NCBI RefSeq assembly: GCF_036785885.1
Contig: NC_092323.1
Coordinates: 13,710,501 to 13,774,500, forward strand
Direction of reading: 5' to 3'
Length of the DNA stretch: 64,000 bases
DNA from: Coffea arabica
Taxonomy: Eukaryota; Streptophyta; Magnoliopsida; Gentianales; Rubiaceae
Shown here: in pieces, positions 1-13,045 of the stretch
How the letters are laid out: every line of letters begins with the position of its first letter
Position numbering within the stretch: position 1 is the stretch's first letter
The notes under the pieces: generated by a model
What the model was told of the DNA's origin: nothing
The model's database searches: none
What the model saw: only the letters and a program-made list of their open reading frames with translations
Made by a program: the position numbers and the translations under genes

Positions 1-344
1 AATTATTTAAAATAATATCTATACTATATATAAAGGATGAGGAAGGGGTTTGGGGTTAACATTTATCGTCTTTCTTTTTTATCCCCATAAAAACTACTTT
101 TACTTTAACTACCTATACGTACTTATGACTATTTTTACTTTTAACTATTTAAGTATATGTTTTCAACATAACTATCCCTAAACACTACAACTACCAATAT
201 AAAATTATTTTATGAGAACTATTTCAAAGATTAAAGTTTGCTTTAGTAATAAAAGTTTTATTTAAAATATACGACCATCAATATTATATATATATTTTTT
301 GATTGCACACACATTGGATATGCGATGAGCACTAGTTGAGATAA

Positions 345-440
345 TTTTTGTGATGTGATGTCTGTAAGATAAAAATGTTACTAGAAAAATATAATTAAAA
401 TTTATATTTATAATGCAAACGAAATAATATTCAAAAGTGT
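345..440 (-). repeat. Fragment of a dispersed MITE family
   Basis: This AT-rich stretch carries the motifs TGTGATGTGATG, GTAAGATAAAAATG and TAATGCAAACGAAATAAT. They recur in the same order, in one orientation or the other, near 10.86-11.05, 25.03-25.17, 25.60-25.69 and 28.34-28.52 kb and on both sides of the foldback element at 35.2-36.8 kb. The rest of positions 1-540 is AT-rich and shows no coding potential. Confidence 0.45.
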
Positions 441-689
441 TTTTATTTTTTTTCTTCCTTGTTTAAACCTTTTCCAGGCTAGATAAATAGTAAATGGACC
501 GTGGTTACAAAGCAACCTTTTTGTCCTTTTCTTATTATTATTTAATTTCCTCGTTTGGGTGCAAAGGGAAGCTTTTACTTTCAGGGACGGACGGTGAGCA
601 AGTTGCGGAGTTAGCGTGAGAATGAAGCGAAGCCATCGGATTTGTTGCGGGCCCCGCTGGGATCGAGAGATATTAGTGGAGCCTGTTAT

Positions 690-735
690 TTACGTCTGAC
701 ACGTCATTTCCTACGTGGCCGTCACTTATATGCCA
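690..735. promoter_or_regulatory. Cluster of ACGT-core (ABRE/G-box-like) motifs
   Basis: Three ACGT cores lie within about 25 bp: TACGTC at 691-696, TGACACGTCA at 697-706 and CTACGTGGCC at 711-720. They sit in a short GC-rich island (about 590-770) inside AT-rich DNA. Such cores bind plant bZIP factors, and ACGTGGC matches the ABRE consensus. No gene I can recognise starts within several kilobases on either side, so the target gene, if any, may lie left of the window. Confidence 0.35.
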
Positions 736-770
736 CGCAAAGTATAATATCCACCGCCGTTATCCTATCC

Positions 771-3700
771 AAACATTTCCAAGGTTTAATGATGTTCTAA
801 AGCTAATCTAAGGATTTTTTTTTTTTTTGAAGGAACTAATCCTAAGTTCACAGGGCACAAACTATTGCTACAACGTTAAAGGCCTTTCGTATAGTGGTTA
901 AAGTTAAAATCCTTTTTACGTTTTTTAAATTTCACGCTTCTCCTATTAGGGAAAAAAAATATTATCACAATATAAATTTTAGTTCATTGGAGTGGAGTAA
1001 ATTATTGACGTCAAGGAAAAAAAAAGATAAATTTTAACTCATCATAGAATTTTTTTTTTTTTAAACGACAACTAGGGCATCACTTGTGGAAGATTAGGTT
1101 CGTATTGAAATAGATTAATTTGTCATTTTACATATAATTAATTGTAGAACTAAAATAGATGCTGTGGCGTTATTACTAGCCTTTCTAGAAAAGTAAAGAG
1201 ACTTCTTCATTTGTTTTCATACTTGGTTTATGTTTCTTAATAATGTTCCCATTTTTCTTCAAAAATGATCCAAAGTTCAATGGCCTTGATTGATTAAAAA
1301 ATTGTATGCATTTCTTAGTTCCTTGGTTTTTTTTCCCTCCCTTTTTCAGCAGCATTTGTTTGTTTGATACCAAAATTGTAATAGATTGATATAGCATAAA
1401 ATTTTTAAGTAAAATACTTAAAAGGAAAAAAATTTGTTGTGCCTTTTCTTCAGTTTAAGGTCTGCCAAATTGCCATAGTCCGAATATAAGTAGCTATTAA
1501 GCCAATATTTTTTTAACTTCTAACTGTAAAATTCAAGATTAAAATGTACTTTTACATTGAAGAAGCTTATACGCAATAATAAATGTGTACTTTGCAGTGA
1601 GATATCTCTTTGAAGGACCCTTTGTTTGCCACGTTCAAATGAACACATCTCGCTTTCTGAATCTGATGGTCATTGACAATGAAACCAGATTTCTTTGTCG
1701 ACTAAGCCACTATTTCTGAAATTGAAGGATGACTAGAAACAATTGAAGACCACTAAGGTGTGACTTGATGCACATTGAGTCTTAAATTCTCTCGTCATGC
1801 TGACACATTTTTATCGTTTGAGGGGATCCTATGATCACAGTTTGGATTCTAGGGTGCAATTGATGATGGGGATGGGTTTGATTTGAATTTAGTCGGATGA
1901 GATTGATTCTGAAACGTAACTTTTTAGAGTACAGAAATTTGTTATATTTCTGTTTATTGATGTGTTAATATCTACATCTGTTATATTATTGATCATACAG
2001 TCAGTGATTGTAGAAATCTCGAATCCCATTTTATCCTTGTACAGGATCAATCAACAAAACTCATCTAAGATCTATTTTGTTATTGTCATCGTTTGTAGCA
2101 GATGAACATAAAGAAGCTAATCTAGGGTAGAAAAATGGGAACTCATGGCCCTCCTAACCTACACAAATTAATGATTCCATGTTTGTCATATGTGCAAGAA
2201 TTTTTTTTGGGTGCCATGAAGGCCGGATGGACTTAGAGATTTGAGAGTGGCTACAGACAGTTCATGTGGCTTTGAGAGACGTGAAAACTTCAGGCAATTT
2301 TTAATCAAGAATAAGGACAATTTCATCAATCTGGATTGATTGATAAGGTAGTATCTGGTAGAGGTTCAATCTCCTTTCTAAATTACAAACTGCAGCCAGT
2401 GCATGTGCTGCAACTAGAAGGTGGCTGGGAATCTTGCCCTTTGGGGACTGCTTTTGGACTTTCAACTTTAGGGTTTGGAACACAATTATCTATGGTTGTC
2501 TGGCAGGGATGACAATGAAGTACGAGGTAAAATAGACATGGAATGCCAAAGTCTCCTTGTCAATGATGAACTAGTTTGGTAGTATATAATAATTGGTACA
2601 TAATTCAGAGCCCTTCTCTTGAGGTTGAGATTTCCAAACCTCTTTTTTGTACCCGCTCTACTACATTGGCAGCTGGTGTCTGGCAAGCTGTTTAGCATTT
2701 ACATGCATCCTTAAGAACTAAACTAATCTCCCCTGCAAATGTCATCCTTATGTAGTTTTTGCCCTTGAGAGAACTTTTGCTGCTGGTGCTAATCAATTCA
2801 TTTGTACTATAAGGGACTAAAAATTGCATAAAAGAGGGCCTGAAATTTAGAATTTGAGTCACTTGAAGTTTTCTTGAACTTCTTATATTAGTAAAACGGG
2901 AAGACTTAATAACAATAGTAGTTGCATGATGCTGACACCATTCCCATAATAAGATCAAGGGTTTTATTCTCGAGAGGAGTTCCAAGAGAAACAATACCTA
3001 GATCGAGATATATATAATTCATTAGAATTTGGTTTCAAGATCTAAATATATAGAAAAGTATTTACATTTCAAACATGGTTGGCTCACTTCTTTGATGAAA
3101 GAATTCAATCTAGATTGCATCTACTTACAAAGCTTAATTAGATAACTCTTTTCTATTTCTTTTTTCACTTGTGAAAGAAATTTTTTTTTTTTTTTTTTAA
3201 AAAAAAGGTCCCATGAGGAAAGAAACCTCTATAAAAAGGCAAAACCATGTTTTAGTCAAGTCCCCTTTCTTACCATCCATAAGACTTAGCTCGCATATGA
3301 CCTAGAAGGACATATTATTGAGGATCCATATGACACCTAATCTGCCCCATTTCTGTCGGATAAAACAAATTCCACAAAGCAGTTTATTAGCCCAGCTGGA
3401 TTCAAATTATTATTAATAAATTGAAGCATGCATTTGACCATGAAATTAAAGCATGGGCATAAGTAAGTCTTGGAAAATACAAAAATGAAAAGCTATCTAT
3501 ACACTCATTCTTCCCTCCTTGAAGTCAACCAACACGTATTACAACACACTTAACTAAAGCAATAAGTGGGCCGAAAGTACTTCGTTGCTAATTAAAAAAG
3601 AGAAAGTGTAAAAAAAATTTTACGTTAGTATGTTTAGATGACTACACTGTTAATGTATAAAATGTTAATCCATTAAAATTTGTGTTCCATGTTCAATCCC

Positions 3701-5845
3701 ATTTATCGAATGTCAAGTTGATCCATTTTCCACCATTAAATGTTGTCTATTATATTGTGAATGCAGAGTGCCTGTGTATCCATCCATCATGTACACAGAG
3801 AGATGAGATGCAAACAGCCCATATCATCAGCACTTCCGTATGGGGATATAAAATTGGATAGCCCATAATGCAATTGAAAAACATGATTGATTTCTTAAAG
3901 TCTTCATCTCACCTCCACAAGAAGTGGAGTAAGGAGGTCCACAAACCACACAGACATGAAGCCCTTTGACTTTTTCCACCAACAATTCCTCAACTTCAAT
4001 ATACTTAGTGGCAATATGATTGGGTGCCTCAACACCAATGTATACAGACTAAACTGGCCCGGGTTTGATGGTCAAAACTTGGCCTTTTAGTGGTGTTGTG
4101 GCAATGCACCTAACTTGGTGGAAGTCTGATTCACTCGGATGAACAAACTACTTGACTTTCTAGTTTTTCTAGTAAGTTCAGTGGCCTATAAAGTCTTGAT
4201 TATTTATTCGATTGACCTTGTGGAGTTGACTTTCACAATTGTCAATGCCATCACATGACACTATCTTGATAAAACCTCCACATCCAGCAATGCTCAGCAT
4301 ATTAGGTGCTAAATTTTTTAAGCAGCCATTAGCCAGTCATCACAAGCTACGTCACACATATGATAAGAGAAATAACATAAAATACTTAGTAGCAGTTAAA
4401 AGCTAAGATGTCGTGCGTGATAATGAAATACTCGTAATGACCATTTTCAGGGTAATCAGGTTCTTGCAGGTTTGAACAATCACTTTGACATTTTAGAGGT
4501 TTATCTTCTTGTACTAAAGTCAACCCAAGAAAACTTTTGGTTTCTTGCCAATCCATCGATTAGGACTTCCTCTTCAGAGATGTAAAGCAGTTTATCATTT
4601 TCTTTCGATTGTTTTCTTGTTTCTGTTTCAGTTTTGGGACCAGGGGAGGGGAGAAGGGGTGAGGGTGGCCAGGGGGAGAGTGAATTGCTTCCCCATGCAG
4701 CATTTTTATCTTTCTTGGCAGAATGCCCCATTGGCTAACAATGGCATCAGAGTGTAATACAGGGAAAAATTTTGAAAGCAAAAACTTCCATGTTCTTGGC
4801 TATGATGCTAAGAGAAACTTACAGATGACCAGGGATTTGGCGTCACAAATCAACACAAGTTTCCTCCAACATCTGCCTTACAATGGCATAGCATACTCTT
4901 CTTTAAGTAGCAAGCTATGTTGATTCTGCTAGGAATCAAAATTAACAGGGAAATATAATTGAAATATCTCCTTTTAATATAGTGAGAAATACCACATCTG
5001 CATATAACTTCCTGAGAGCCTCATGCTGAGGAAAATTGTACTGGACACTACGCTGGTTTCACCTATATTTCTTCTGAAAGCCTCTATTGTCTAACCAACA
5101 AAACAGCAGATGTAAAGCGATCTCATTTGCACTTACCAAAGACCTTTCCAATTCTTTCTACAAAATCCTTTTCTGGGTATTGTTTTTCTTTTTGTCATTT
5201 TTGTTTAAACTCATTTCTTAAGAAAAAATGAATTAGAACAACAATTGGAGATTCATTTGCATATCTTCTGCTGTTCAAAATTATGAATGTAAAATATCAT
5301 TATGAGTTTTTAACTTACTTGTCCGGTGATAACTTCTTTCTTCTTTTCTCCCCGCAACTGTGTATCCACAGCAAATATGAACACAGATTATATTCGCTTC
5401 AAAGTATATATATACACCATGTATCTTAAATCTTAAATGCCTATAAGGTGTTGGTTATATAGTCACATCTTGTTTTTAGCAACAATTGGCTGCTAAATAT
5501 CAAATTCTCAACTCATTCTTTCAACAATTTTTCTAATAATACAATCATGTAATCTTAATATGACAGGAATTTGAAGGTAAAACAGAGCTATCATGGGTAA
5601 AACAAGTGAAATACTCTATTCGTGAGTGAACAGAGCTATCGTGGGTATTTTCAAGAAACCACGGGGCATAGCCTATTCTTGGAATAGCAAATGTTACATA
5701 CAATAGAAATCCTTGAGATGCAAAAGGGCTATAGAAATACAAAGATGTTGAAGACCATGAAAAAAAAAAAAAAAGGTTGCAGGCAAGCTACAAAAAACTT
5801 AAAGGAGATAACAGCATTACAAACATGACAAGCATGATGATCATA
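771..5845. other. Long intergenic region with no recognised gene
   Basis: I find no conserved protein, tRNA or rRNA here. Open frames at 2300-3000 and 4500-4920 are short, overlap on both strands and match no family I know. The stretch includes homopolymer tracts (a T run followed by an A run near 3180-3208). Positions 5546-5845, immediately after the stop of the next minus-strand gene, are probably its 3' UTR. Confidence 0.6.
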
Positions 5846-8680
5846 CTACTGGCTATCTGGAGCTTTGCCATTTATAACTTCGAGTTCTGTCTTGCATTTG
5901 TCTCTTAAATCTTTTATTGAAGCTAAACTGATTTCCTGCAATAAAAGAAAATCAGCTAGTTACTTCTAAGAAGCCTACGGGCAGTAAAACTAAATGAGAA
6001 AATCATTATCGTTTGCACAATAAATGCATGAAAATCTCAATGAAAAGGTATAACTGGGAGTTGCAAACAATACTACAGATCTTGGATAAAAAGCCAACTT
6101 TCTTTTAGGTAAACTGCCGAAACATAGGCTACAAAATTTCCACGATTCTTCGACCATATATGAATTGACCACCACTTTCAGATTGGCAAAGGAAGCAGTT
6201 TACTCCAGTTGATGTAAAATTATGTAGAACAGATCATGAATTAACAGGAATCCATCCCACTAATATAACTTTTCTATTCTTTATAATAATAATAATAATA
6301 AAAAGAAAAGATGATAAGTTGCAGGCAAAATTCCAGCAACAAACCACTGAGTCTGCAACTAATGAAAGACGATCAAAGACTGCATAATTCAGAACTAAAA
6401 TAGGTATCGCTTAGAGAAAACAATTTTATACAACAAAAGAAAAAAATTTTCATTCAAATCGACGTTAGATTCATTATGACTTTTTAGTTGCACATTTACC
6501 AGAAACTAGACCCTAACACAAATCTTCAAACCTTTGACAGGGTTATTCTAAGTCTTTGGTTGTGGATTCCCTCTCTCTCTCTCATACACACACACACACA
6601 CACACAATTGCCCAAGCAGAAAATTCCTACCCAAATGGAACCTGGTAATCATAACCTACAGTTGTTCTATCCTCAGAACATGTAATGATCGAGCATGTAG
6701 AATGGTATATGACATTCATGTGCTATTCACATCAGTATGCTCAAGTTACAAAAGAGCCTCTTAGTTGAGTTCAGTTTACTTGATTTCTGCTGCACTATTT
6801 AACATAACCTGATGGTGGTAGTAAATTGTCTCTAACAAACTTAGATTAAAAATAAAATTTAAAGCTAGTAATTCTAACATTAACTCTCCGGCACTGCTTA
6901 CATTAATTTCTCATCAATCGCCATTAAACTACTTGTACCTTGAGATTCTTTGATTTTTTTTTATTGCTAATTATCCTCATGTCTTCAGTTCTTCATTATT
7001 CACCCATACATTTGAGCCCCTTTTCATCTCTCCTTTACTTCTGTAAAAGGATTCCATGTTATTTAAAGTAATGATTGTAACAGCCTCATTCTCCAGCCAG
7101 TTGATTCATAATATAGTGAAATTCATAATCTCAACGAGCAAAAATAAAGATCACCTATCTACCACTTATAGGAGACAAACTGGATTGCTATTTAGATTCC
7201 GAGGACACATTACACTAACATGTCCAATCCTCAACTTCTCATGATGACTAAATTCACTACTTGAATGTTTCCACCAGCCAATTTACAAAGTAAATTCAGT
7301 TTCCACGTTTAATAATATCAAATAATCAGCTATATCAGACAATATTTACTGGGCGCAAATGCAATCTTGGAAGAAGAAAGTATCAAAGTAAAACATAATA
7401 GGATTGCCTTGTACAGAATAAGTGTTGGATGGTAATATCCAATATCACACTTCACATATTCAGGCAAAATGTTGAACTTAGAAAATGTTCTAGACATATA
7501 CTTACTTGTTCCTTGGCCTCACGTTCAAATATACCCTCCATATGTGAAAACAGGGACCTCCACTGAGTCATCAGATCATGTTCTAAATTTGATGCTGAGC
7601 TAGAGCTTCCTTGATCATGTTTACCAGCTCCTTTATTCCTGCAACTTCTTTCAACCAGAATGCTTGCATCCTTTTGACTCTTTTTTAGTGCTTTGCAGAT
7701 AGAACAACAAAGTTCGGAGAAAGGAAAAGGAGCAGAATCAAAATGGCAACCAATAGACGTTAGTGACTACCAAATACAGATTTTCACTCACTCACCTGTT
7801 ATTCGACCTTTCATATCTTGGTAGTGGAGGTCTAACCATATATAACCAGCTGAATGTGACATCAGAACAAACCAAAGGCTTATCAATGCAAGTGTACAAA
7901 AATGATTGGCAGTTCAAGAAACTAGAATCAAATATTTAATGACTAGGTGGGGAAATAGAGCTCAAAATTTCAGGATATACCTTTTGTACAGAATGAACAT
8001 GAACAAGCTTTTATCAAGTCAATATCTGCCGCCAAATTACAGCACCCATCAGTCTTCAGTCCACTGCATCGCTCTAACTCAAAGGTTCTAGACTCCTGAG
8101 ACTCTGGCAACCTTGCACAAACAACAGAGCCAGTCTGACTCATAACCAAGTTGTCAACATCATGATCATCACCATCATTCCCCGAAACTTGTGTATTATG
8201 ATCACTATCATCTTGAGAGCCTCCAGAACCAACTCTACCTTCCTCACTATCACAAATTACTTCAACACAATCACTCTCAGATGCACAATTAGGCCTCAAA
8301 AAACCATCTTCACAACTACCTCTCGAATTATCACCAGCTTGTGCAGTAGCATGGATAACCGAACCACCTACTTCATTATCCAACAACTTGGGATCCTTAA
8401 CTTCAGGTGATATCCTCGAAACGCCCATTATAACGTTTCCCTTCAAGGAACTAATCTGACTACACGGCCGAGGCGATATACAAGCCCTTTTACCCCTATC
8501 CTTGTCACTCGCATTAACAAATTTAGTTACAAGCCTCTTGTTTTCTTTCTTATCAACATTTTCACAGATCCCACCTCCTGAAATTGAATGAAACCTACTT
8601 TTACCAAGTTGATTTGTCACATCACCTAAAACTACCCGATCTTTGCCACGTCCATCAGAAAAGCTATCATTCTCAGCCAT
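5846..8680 (-). CDS. Conserved plant protein of unknown function, 342 aa, 4 exons
   Basis: Coding exons, in transcript order, are 8680-7981, 7849-7796, 7690-7506 and 5935-5846. All junctions are GT-AG and phases close to 343 codons including stop. The start ATG at 8680 opens MAENDSFSDG and is followed by the motif RVVLGDVTNQLGK, vaguely like the GD-x-x-N box of cyclin N termini. The first 210 residues are Ser/Asp-rich and probably disordered. A C-x-C-x2-C cluster (residues 226-231) opens the conserved C-terminal half, which continues GYIWLDLHYQDMKGRI and ends in KDLRDKCKTELEVING, a likely helix. Exon joining restores a continuous conserved-looking segment across all three introns, which supports the model. 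I do not recognise a biochemical function; nuclear or cell-cycle roles would be guesses. No signal peptide or membrane segment is visible. Confidence 0.8.
6580..6606 (+). repeat. (CT)n/(CA)n microsatellite
   Basis: A short CT tract is followed by about eleven CA units, within intron 3 of the unknown-function gene. Confidence 0.8.
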
Positions 8681-10076
8681 CGTCAAATTCACTAGTCTAA
8701 AACACAATTGCCAACTAAAATAACCACCTTTTTGAACTTTTTTTACATCAAAGATCCCATTTCACATATTTCCTGAAATACGCAAACAAGTCACTATATA
8801 GCCAACAAAAAAGAAAGTAAGCAATGCACCCAAAACAACCAGTAAAAATAGGTCATGACAAAAATTACTGATAACTCCAAGAAAGGTGAAAAAATGCGAA
8901 CTTTAATAAAAAGGGCATCTGGGATTTGATGGGCATTACATGAAAATTAACTAATAAAGTCAAATTTAAAATTAAAAAAAAAAAAACAACAACAACAACA
9001 TTTCGGTTGATAACGTTGGATACTGACCTCGTGGTGAAAGATTTGGAGAATCTATGGACAATAAGGAATGTCTGAGTCTAGATTGCAGGGATGCTTGATA
9101 TCAGCTGTGATTGCAGTTGAAGAAGGGAACCCGGGGGCAGAAAAATGAAGGGAAGAGGGGGCGGAAGATCTGGATGGTTAGGCAAGGAGAGGCGGGACCG
9201 CGGGAGGTTTTAGCCCGCCTTTCATGTTTTGAACATCTTTGGAGCGCGCCTCGCTGGGTGCAAATTTACAAATGGCCATTTCCAACTTAACCCACGGGCA
9301 CGGGTTGAATTGTCGCCCCATCGAACAGACCCATCGAACCGACAGCGGCTACCCAGAAGGCCAGAACACAACTGAAACGATTGCGTTTTAGTTACGTGCT
9401 CTTTGTACCGTAAGCAAGGGAAAAAAAAACTAAGATGTAAAAGAGTAAATCTTACAATATATATACTATCATCGTTGATCCATGATATATATGTAAAAGT
9501 TGAATTTTAAATCTAAAATTTTTTTTAAATGTCATTCATCCAATGCTAACAGTATAAATACTGTCGATATAAAAAAAATTAATCCAAAGTAAAAACGTGC
9601 ACCCAAAAATAACAAAGGTATTATGCATTTTTAATATGGAAAAATTAAGGAGGAAAGTGACAATGTTGGCAGTGTATTAACTTTTATAAAACATGGTTTC
9701 ACATTATTCTTTTGTCCAATTAAAAAAAAAGAGAAAAGAAAAAATATGATATCATATTTAATTATTTTCATAAGGAGAAAAAAGTCACCAAACCTTTCAA
9801 CATTCATGGACAAGTTTTTTATTTAGGTAAAAATAATAAATTTATAATTTATAGTAGTAATGAGGTTAGGTATGATGTCTTTCTCATTGTACTTTTATTT
9901 TTATTTAAAATTGTTAGGGGTTCATGTCAAACTTGGCACCATCTAAAGGTGATATTTATTTTTTTTTTTTAAAGTTGAAACATTATATTACTAAGGCAAC
10001 AATACAAGAAAATTATGTTTAAAGTTCAAAGTATATAAATAAAAATAGTTATGAGGCTTTAGTAAATAAATAATAA
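8681..10076. other. Upstream region of the unknown gene, then AT-rich DNA
   Basis: 8681-9260 probably holds the 5' UTR and promoter of the minus-strand gene ending at 5846. A GTCAG sequence near 9027 (minus strand) could be the edge of an untranslated exon. 9120-9370 is GC-richer. 9400-10076 is AT-rich without coding signal. Confidence 0.45.
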
Positions 10077-10744
10077 GTGTGTTTGGATAGGAGATTACTT
10101 GAAAAAAATTATTTGAAATGATATGGTAATATATTTTTTGTGATTGATTTACATGAGAGTACATTAAGAGTATATTTAAGGTGTTTTCAAGCCAAAAAAT
10201 ATTATTAACTACAAAGTTTTTACAATCAACTTGAGGAGTTTTTCAAATTGTTAGAATTTCTGAAAACTAGAAAAAAAAAATTTAATTATGTTTACAAACT
10301 TATTTGATATGTTTTCAAAGACCAAAAGAAGTCATTCTTTTTACTAAATAGTGTTTGCGAGTTTCTAAGTTTAATATTTATTGTGCCAACTAATGACATG
10401 AAAACTATTAAAACGTTTTTCAATATTATTAGCATCCTATAATTTTTAACTACAAAACCATATAGGTGAAGTTTTTAGAAGTTTAAGGGGTTAATTAGAT
10501 TTGTTATGAAAATTTTTTTAAAAAAAAGGTGCACAAGACAAGGGTGATACTGGAATGAAAACATATTGGGTATTAAAATGAATTTTTAATAATATATTTT
10601 AAAATGGGTTTATAATGTTACAAAAAGTCGAAAATAAGGAAGGCAAATGATATTTTTCAAAGTTCAAGAACGCTAAATGATATTTGTCACATATCTCTGA
10701 AACAGCTTCTAAAATTGTCCCAATAATCTACTATCCAAATACAC
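10077..10744. repeat. Inverted pair of GTGTxTTTGGATAG termini, MITE-like
   Basis: The left end reads GTGTGTTTGGATAG and the right end is the near-perfect reverse complement, CTATCCAAATACAC. Both are followed inward by AGATTA-type sequence. The interior is AT-rich and non-coding. These could be the two ends of one element of about 670 bp or two separate opposing copies; I see no clear target-site duplication. Confidence 0.4.
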
Positions 10745-10859
10745 TCTTGGCTCTTCCCCAACCCGATTTCGCCCTGTCAGAAGTAATTATCTCCCTACTC
10801 TCTTCAATAAAATAAAATGAACACTATGCGATTTGATTACTGACAAAGTTTTATAATCA

Positions 10860-11045
10860 CTCTACGGGTAATAATATAGAGATTATTTGTCCAAATTTAT
10901 TTGCTTACATCACCATTACAATTTCCAATACACCTTTTTATCTTTTCAATTATCTTTTTATCTCACATACATCACATCACAATATGTACTACAGTAATTA
11001 TTCCAAATAATATTTCAAATAATCTCCTATCCAATCACACTCATA
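10860..11045. repeat. MITE copy, TTTGGATAG family
   Basis: The sequence runs from a degenerate left end through TTTTTATCTTTTCAATTATC and CAGTAATTATTCCAAATAAT to the terminus CTCCTATCCAATCACACTC. The same internal motifs occur in the copy at 28343-28517 in the same orientation. It is non-coding, about 190 bp and AT-rich. Confidence 0.5.
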
Positions 11046-11721
11046 ATTAGGAACATTTAGCGATTGTGTAGTAGTGTATCGCTGTAGTCTTGATGAATAT
11101 CTCCCTTTAACTTCTTATATGAGATAGGTGTATTCTCTCTTCTCATTTGTGTTGTCGTTTGTTAAAAACAAAATAGAAAAGAAAAGAGAGTAGTAAACTA
11201 GTTCTTCATTTTCAGTGTTTTTTTAATAGATTCTTTTACTATTTCTTCGTATCAAAACTTGTTCAATCAATTATTAATCACTTGAATAGAAACTAGACAA
11301 ACCCATGGAATACAATTGACTACAATATTGGTTGCTGCCCACATGGCAAAAAAAGATGCTAATTTTAGACATGGAATGAACTTTCCTACCACAATGGTAA
11401 TGTTAGGGTAAAATCACATTAGAATTCAATGAGGTTTCCCCATGTCCCATAAAGGGTACTTCATTATGAATTTTGAAACTCCATAAAAAATTTTCTTCCT
11501 TTGTAAGGAGGCCAAACTAGTCAATTTACACAACGGATATAGTTGCCAAAATAGATTTCACTTCTCTGACCAACCGAAAATTCTCATCAATTTCCTTTCC
11601 AAAATCCGCATAAGTCAAAACCATATTCAAACAGGATAACACCTCTCATGCTCATCCAATTGCCCTAAAAGGCGAAAGATTCAAGAAATTATTTAATAAC
11701 TGAATAAATAATTAAAGAAAA

Positions 11722-11758
11722 GGGATGATTTCAGAAACTACCCTGAGATTTTCGGTAC
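11722..11758 (+). repeat. Solo left terminus of a GGGATRATTTC-type element
   Basis: The terminus GGGATGATTTCAGAAACTAC is followed by CCTGAGATTTT, the same layout as the end of the foldback element at 35199. It is cut short where the next element begins at 11759. Its own right end was not found with confidence. Confidence 0.4.
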
Positions 11759-12322
11759 GGGATAATTTCACAAATCTCCCTTGAGATTTTTGAGACTTGC
11801 ACTGACACCGCCTGAGGTTTTAAAAATTTTACTGACCACTCTTACTTTTGAGATTTTAGAAACAATTTAGTTCAAATAGGATTAAAATATTATTATCACG
11901 AGCGAGATGAGATTTTTATTTCATGAATACCCTTTTGGTCCCTATGTTAATAGAAGATTGCAAGTCCTTTAAAAGCTTGAAATGATTAATAAAATTGAAG
12001 GGGTGTAAATACAATTCAAGAACTTACCAGCACCACATGGAAACATAAGCAATGTTTTAGCAGCCTTAGCAACGACCGCCTACAAGTTCCAACGGCCATA
12101 TTTTTTTATTCAGGTGCAATTGTATATAAACATCACAACTACCTCTACACCCTCGGGATTGATTGTGATTGTGGGCAGCAACTTCAGAGGACAAAGTGGT
12201 TATTTTAGCCATCATGATGTAAGCAAAGGGCCCAAAATATTTGTCTTAGTGAAATTTTTAAAATCTCGAGTGGTGTTAGTGCAAGTGTCAGAAACCTCGA
12301 GGGAGATTTGTGGATTTATTCC
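11759..12322. mobile_element. Non-autonomous Mutator-like MITE, 564 bp
   Basis: The left end (GGGATAATTTCACAAATCTC) and the reverse complement of the right end (GGAATAAATCCACAAATCTC) form inverted termini that continue inward for roughly 100 bp. Flanking 9-mers are TTTCGGTAC on the left and TTTTGATAC on the right, 7 of 9 identical, consistent with an aged 9-bp duplication. Iteron-like copies of CTCCCTTGAGATTTT start near 11775, 11807 and 11835. It has no coding capacity. The 9-bp duplication and long inverted ends point to the Mutator superfamily, though this is inferred without a transposase. Confidence 0.6.
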
Positions 12323-12841
12323 TTTTGATACTTGTGGTCAATACATTCTTTAAAAAATTATAGCTGCCTCTCTTAGTGATGTGAAAAGACTATAATAAAC
12401 TTCACAAATTGTACAAATTTTAAAATGAAAATGAGTTTAAAAGAAAAAAAGAGAAAATTTTTGTTAATATTTCTTTATTCTAAAATTCTAAGGTCATCTA
12501 TCTAATACATTATGCTTCATTAGCAATTTTTCTAACTAGATTTATTAATCAATTTACAAAAAGTCAACCAACCAATTAGGAAGGTATTTGCTAAAATAAG
12601 TATTTTAAAAATTACTTAACTGAAGAAAATATCAAAAGTACCAAACAAAAATAATGTTTTCAAAACATGGCTTAAAATTTTTTTTTTTGCAAAAAACTAA
12701 CTTGAAATTTTCACCTAACCGATAATGATGATAGTCAACTTTTTAATATTTAATTTGTTTTACATAGTAGAGAGGGTAATATTGGATATTCATTGAAGTT
12801 TTTTTCTTACGTCATCAATTGTTATCAAGATATATTTTTTA

Positions 12842-12899
12842 GGGGAGGTTTTCATAAATTTTCAAACCTTAAGGAGGTGGCTGCAATTGAAATTTTCCC
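12842..12899 (-). repeat. Terminus of a further iteron-bearing element
   Basis: Read on the minus strand, the end begins GGGAAAATTTCAATTGCAGC and then carries two ACCTCC-type motifs about 29 bp apart. This matches the end architecture of the elements at 11759, 32732 and 35199, although the sequence differs. No partner terminus was identified. Confidence 0.35.
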
Positions 12900-12950
12900 T
12901 AAAGAAAATTAATCAAGCACAGTATTTTATCCTAAATAATCAATGCGTTG

Positions 12951-12964
12951 AAACGCGCGCCAAA
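12951..12964 (-). promoter_or_regulatory. E2F-like site upstream of the acyl-CoA oxidase gene
   Basis: The reverse complement contains TTTGGCGCGC, which fits the E2F consensus TTTSGCGC, and the overlapping GCGCGTTT makes the site nearly palindromic. It lies about 170 bp before the ATG of the acyl-CoA oxidase gene. Function is inferred only from the motif. Confidence 0.35.
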
Positions 12965-13045
12965 GTACTAACGACCTCGGTCTCCACCCAATCATAACCC
13001 GACACCTGTCCAGTCAGTCCTACCACGTCAGCCAAAACCTTTGCG

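Noticed and set aside
2301-2994. Run of minus-strand ORFs
   Set aside because: The frames are in different phases, have no conserved motif and no convincing splice signals linking them. I could not support a gene.
4501-4923. Overlapping ORFs on both strands
   Set aside because: They arise from a purine-rich, low-complexity stretch; no family resemblance.
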